Assembly: GCA_016763565.1 (NCBI GenBank)
Contig: JAESTO010000107.1
Span: 1 to 5,700, forward strand
DNA from: Gammaproteobacteria bacterium
GTDB taxonomy: Bacteria; Pseudomonadota; Gammaproteobacteria; JABDGN01
DNA: 5,700 nucleotides
Reading direction: 5' to 3'
In this document: positions 5,237-5,700 of the stretch, piece by piece
How positions within the stretch are numbered: the first letter of the stretch is position 1
Layout: each line of letters starts with the position of its first letter
The notes under the pieces: generated by a model
Told to the model about the DNA's origin: nothing
The model's database searches: none
What the model saw: only the letters and a program-made list of their open reading frames with translations
Translations under genes and position numbers: made by a program

Positions 5237-5700
5237 GTGGTTATTTTGAACAAAAACTATCAGGATTTTATTTATTGTTTTAATGCGTGTGTTGGCGAAC
5301 ATGTCGATGCGGCTTTTCAAGCTAAACTTAATGTTTTTTATCCTGCTAAACAAGATAAAAAATGTTTGGCTATTAACTACCTCAATACAATGTTTACTGT
5401 GGTGATCAAAAACAAGAAATCGGTTTCTATTGGGTTATGTTATTTGCATAAATTTTTAACAGAATCTAATAATGAGGGTGGGGAAAGAAAATTACTTGCA
5501 ACGTTTTATTTGTTAGATGACAGTAAAAGAAGTGCCTTGATCGAACGTTTTTCTAAGGACCTAGCAAACAATTTTTCCGGTAAAATGTCGCAATGGACTT
5601 CAGATAAAATTTTGCAGGAAGCTAAAAAACATGCCGAATTATTTTGTATCGGTGTTATTAGTTATGGCATCTTGCCAGCTGAAAAATTAGCAATGATTAA
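5237..5700 (+). CDS. Hypothetical protein, N-terminal part, runs off the window
   Basis: At least 154 codons are open to the right edge. The best start is the GTG at 5237, with AGGA (5226-5229) 7 bases upstream. The TAG at 5225 prevents any earlier in-frame start, and a TTG at 5246 is possible but badly spaced. The product is not recognised. It looks soluble, with alternating strands and helices: NKNYQDFIYCFNACVGEHVD near the N-terminus, then AINYLNTMFTVVIKNKKSVSIGLCYLH, a charged ESNNEGGERK loop, LLATFYLLDDSKRSALIERF, and GKMSQWTSDKILQEAKKHAE. It contains several Cys, with no CxxC pair and no signal peptide. It is in the same frame as the ORF at 4541, which raises the possibility that it is the 3' part of one larger gene. 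No enzyme motif is visible. Confidence 0.6.
   Translation, partial: MVILNKNYQDFIYCFNACVGEHVDAAFQAKLNVFYPAKQDKKCLAINYLNTMFTVVIKNKKSVSIGLCYLHKFLTESNNEGGERKLLATFYLLDDSKRSALIERFSKDLANNFSGKMSQWTSDKILQEAKKHAELFCIGVISYGILPAEKLAMI

Larger units (their letters stand above)
4442..5700 (+). pseudogene. Possible single decayed gene with two in-frame stops (alternative reading of the right-hand ORFs)
   Basis: The frame of the 175-aa ORF at 4541 is already open from 4442, and it continues past its TGA (5066-5068) and a TAG (5225-5227) to the window edge. Only two stops occur in about 419 codons. Sequence this AT-rich should hold well over ten. The open stretch upstream of 4541 reads as normal protein (AEEALLDGAFKKTSQRTS...), and so does the stretch between the two stops (NFWQKIDRALMNQRKDNVFV...). 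ATG 4541 has no ribosome binding site. An ATG at 4435 would join this frame if one base near 4444 were removed. The simplest reading is one gene, start before 4541, end beyond 5700, broken by two nonsense mutations. The rival view is separate small genes in tandem, with the shared frame a coincidence. No family is recognised. Confidence 0.4.

Noticed and set aside
1..5700. CRISPR array, insertion sequence or prophage features
   Set aside because: There are no regularly spaced direct repeats, no transposase or integrase coding sequence and no terminal inverted repeats.

Overview
The window is bacterial and AT-rich. It carries a gammaproteobacterial-type tRNA nucleotidyltransferase (Cca) and an ABC-2 export operon of the E. 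coli YbhGFSR / YhiI-RbbA-YhhJ type. This points to a gammaproteobacterium with low to moderate GC, perhaps a host-associated lineage, but the sequence does not fix the genus. There is no tRNA, rRNA, CRISPR array, insertion sequence or phage gene.

Layout: (1) 1-616, minus strand: the N-terminal half of cca, running off the left edge. (2) 617-664: a compact divergent promoter. (3) 665-1093, plus strand: a small SRPBCC/AHSA1-type protein. (4) 1094-1323: a convergent gene-free gap with weak inverted repeats. (5) 1324-4322, minus strand: a three-gene transporter operon read right to left. Its order is a lipoprotein HlyD-type membrane fusion protein, an ABC ATPase, then an ABC-2 permease. The genes overlap by 4 and 8 bases. 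(6) 4323-4540: the upstream region of that operon, with a 26-bp near-perfect palindrome just before the first gene. (7) 4541-5700, plus strand: AT-rich unknown coding sequence, with a 175-aa ORF, a short open stretch, and a GTG-started ORF running off the right edge.

The transporter genes should work together. The ATPase would drive the ABC-2 permease in the inner membrane, and the fusion protein would carry substrate across the periplasm, presumably to a TolC-like channel encoded elsewhere. The permease reading frame is broken by a single-base shift near 2218-2222, so the system is either inactive in this strain or the base is a sequencing error.

Two points deserve most attention. One is the permease frameshift. 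The other is that the unknown ORFs at the right end all share one reading frame, which is open from 4442 to the window edge except for a TGA at 5066 and a TAG at 5225. That looks like one decayed large gene, or a tandem set of small unknown genes. I found no convincing new biological system.
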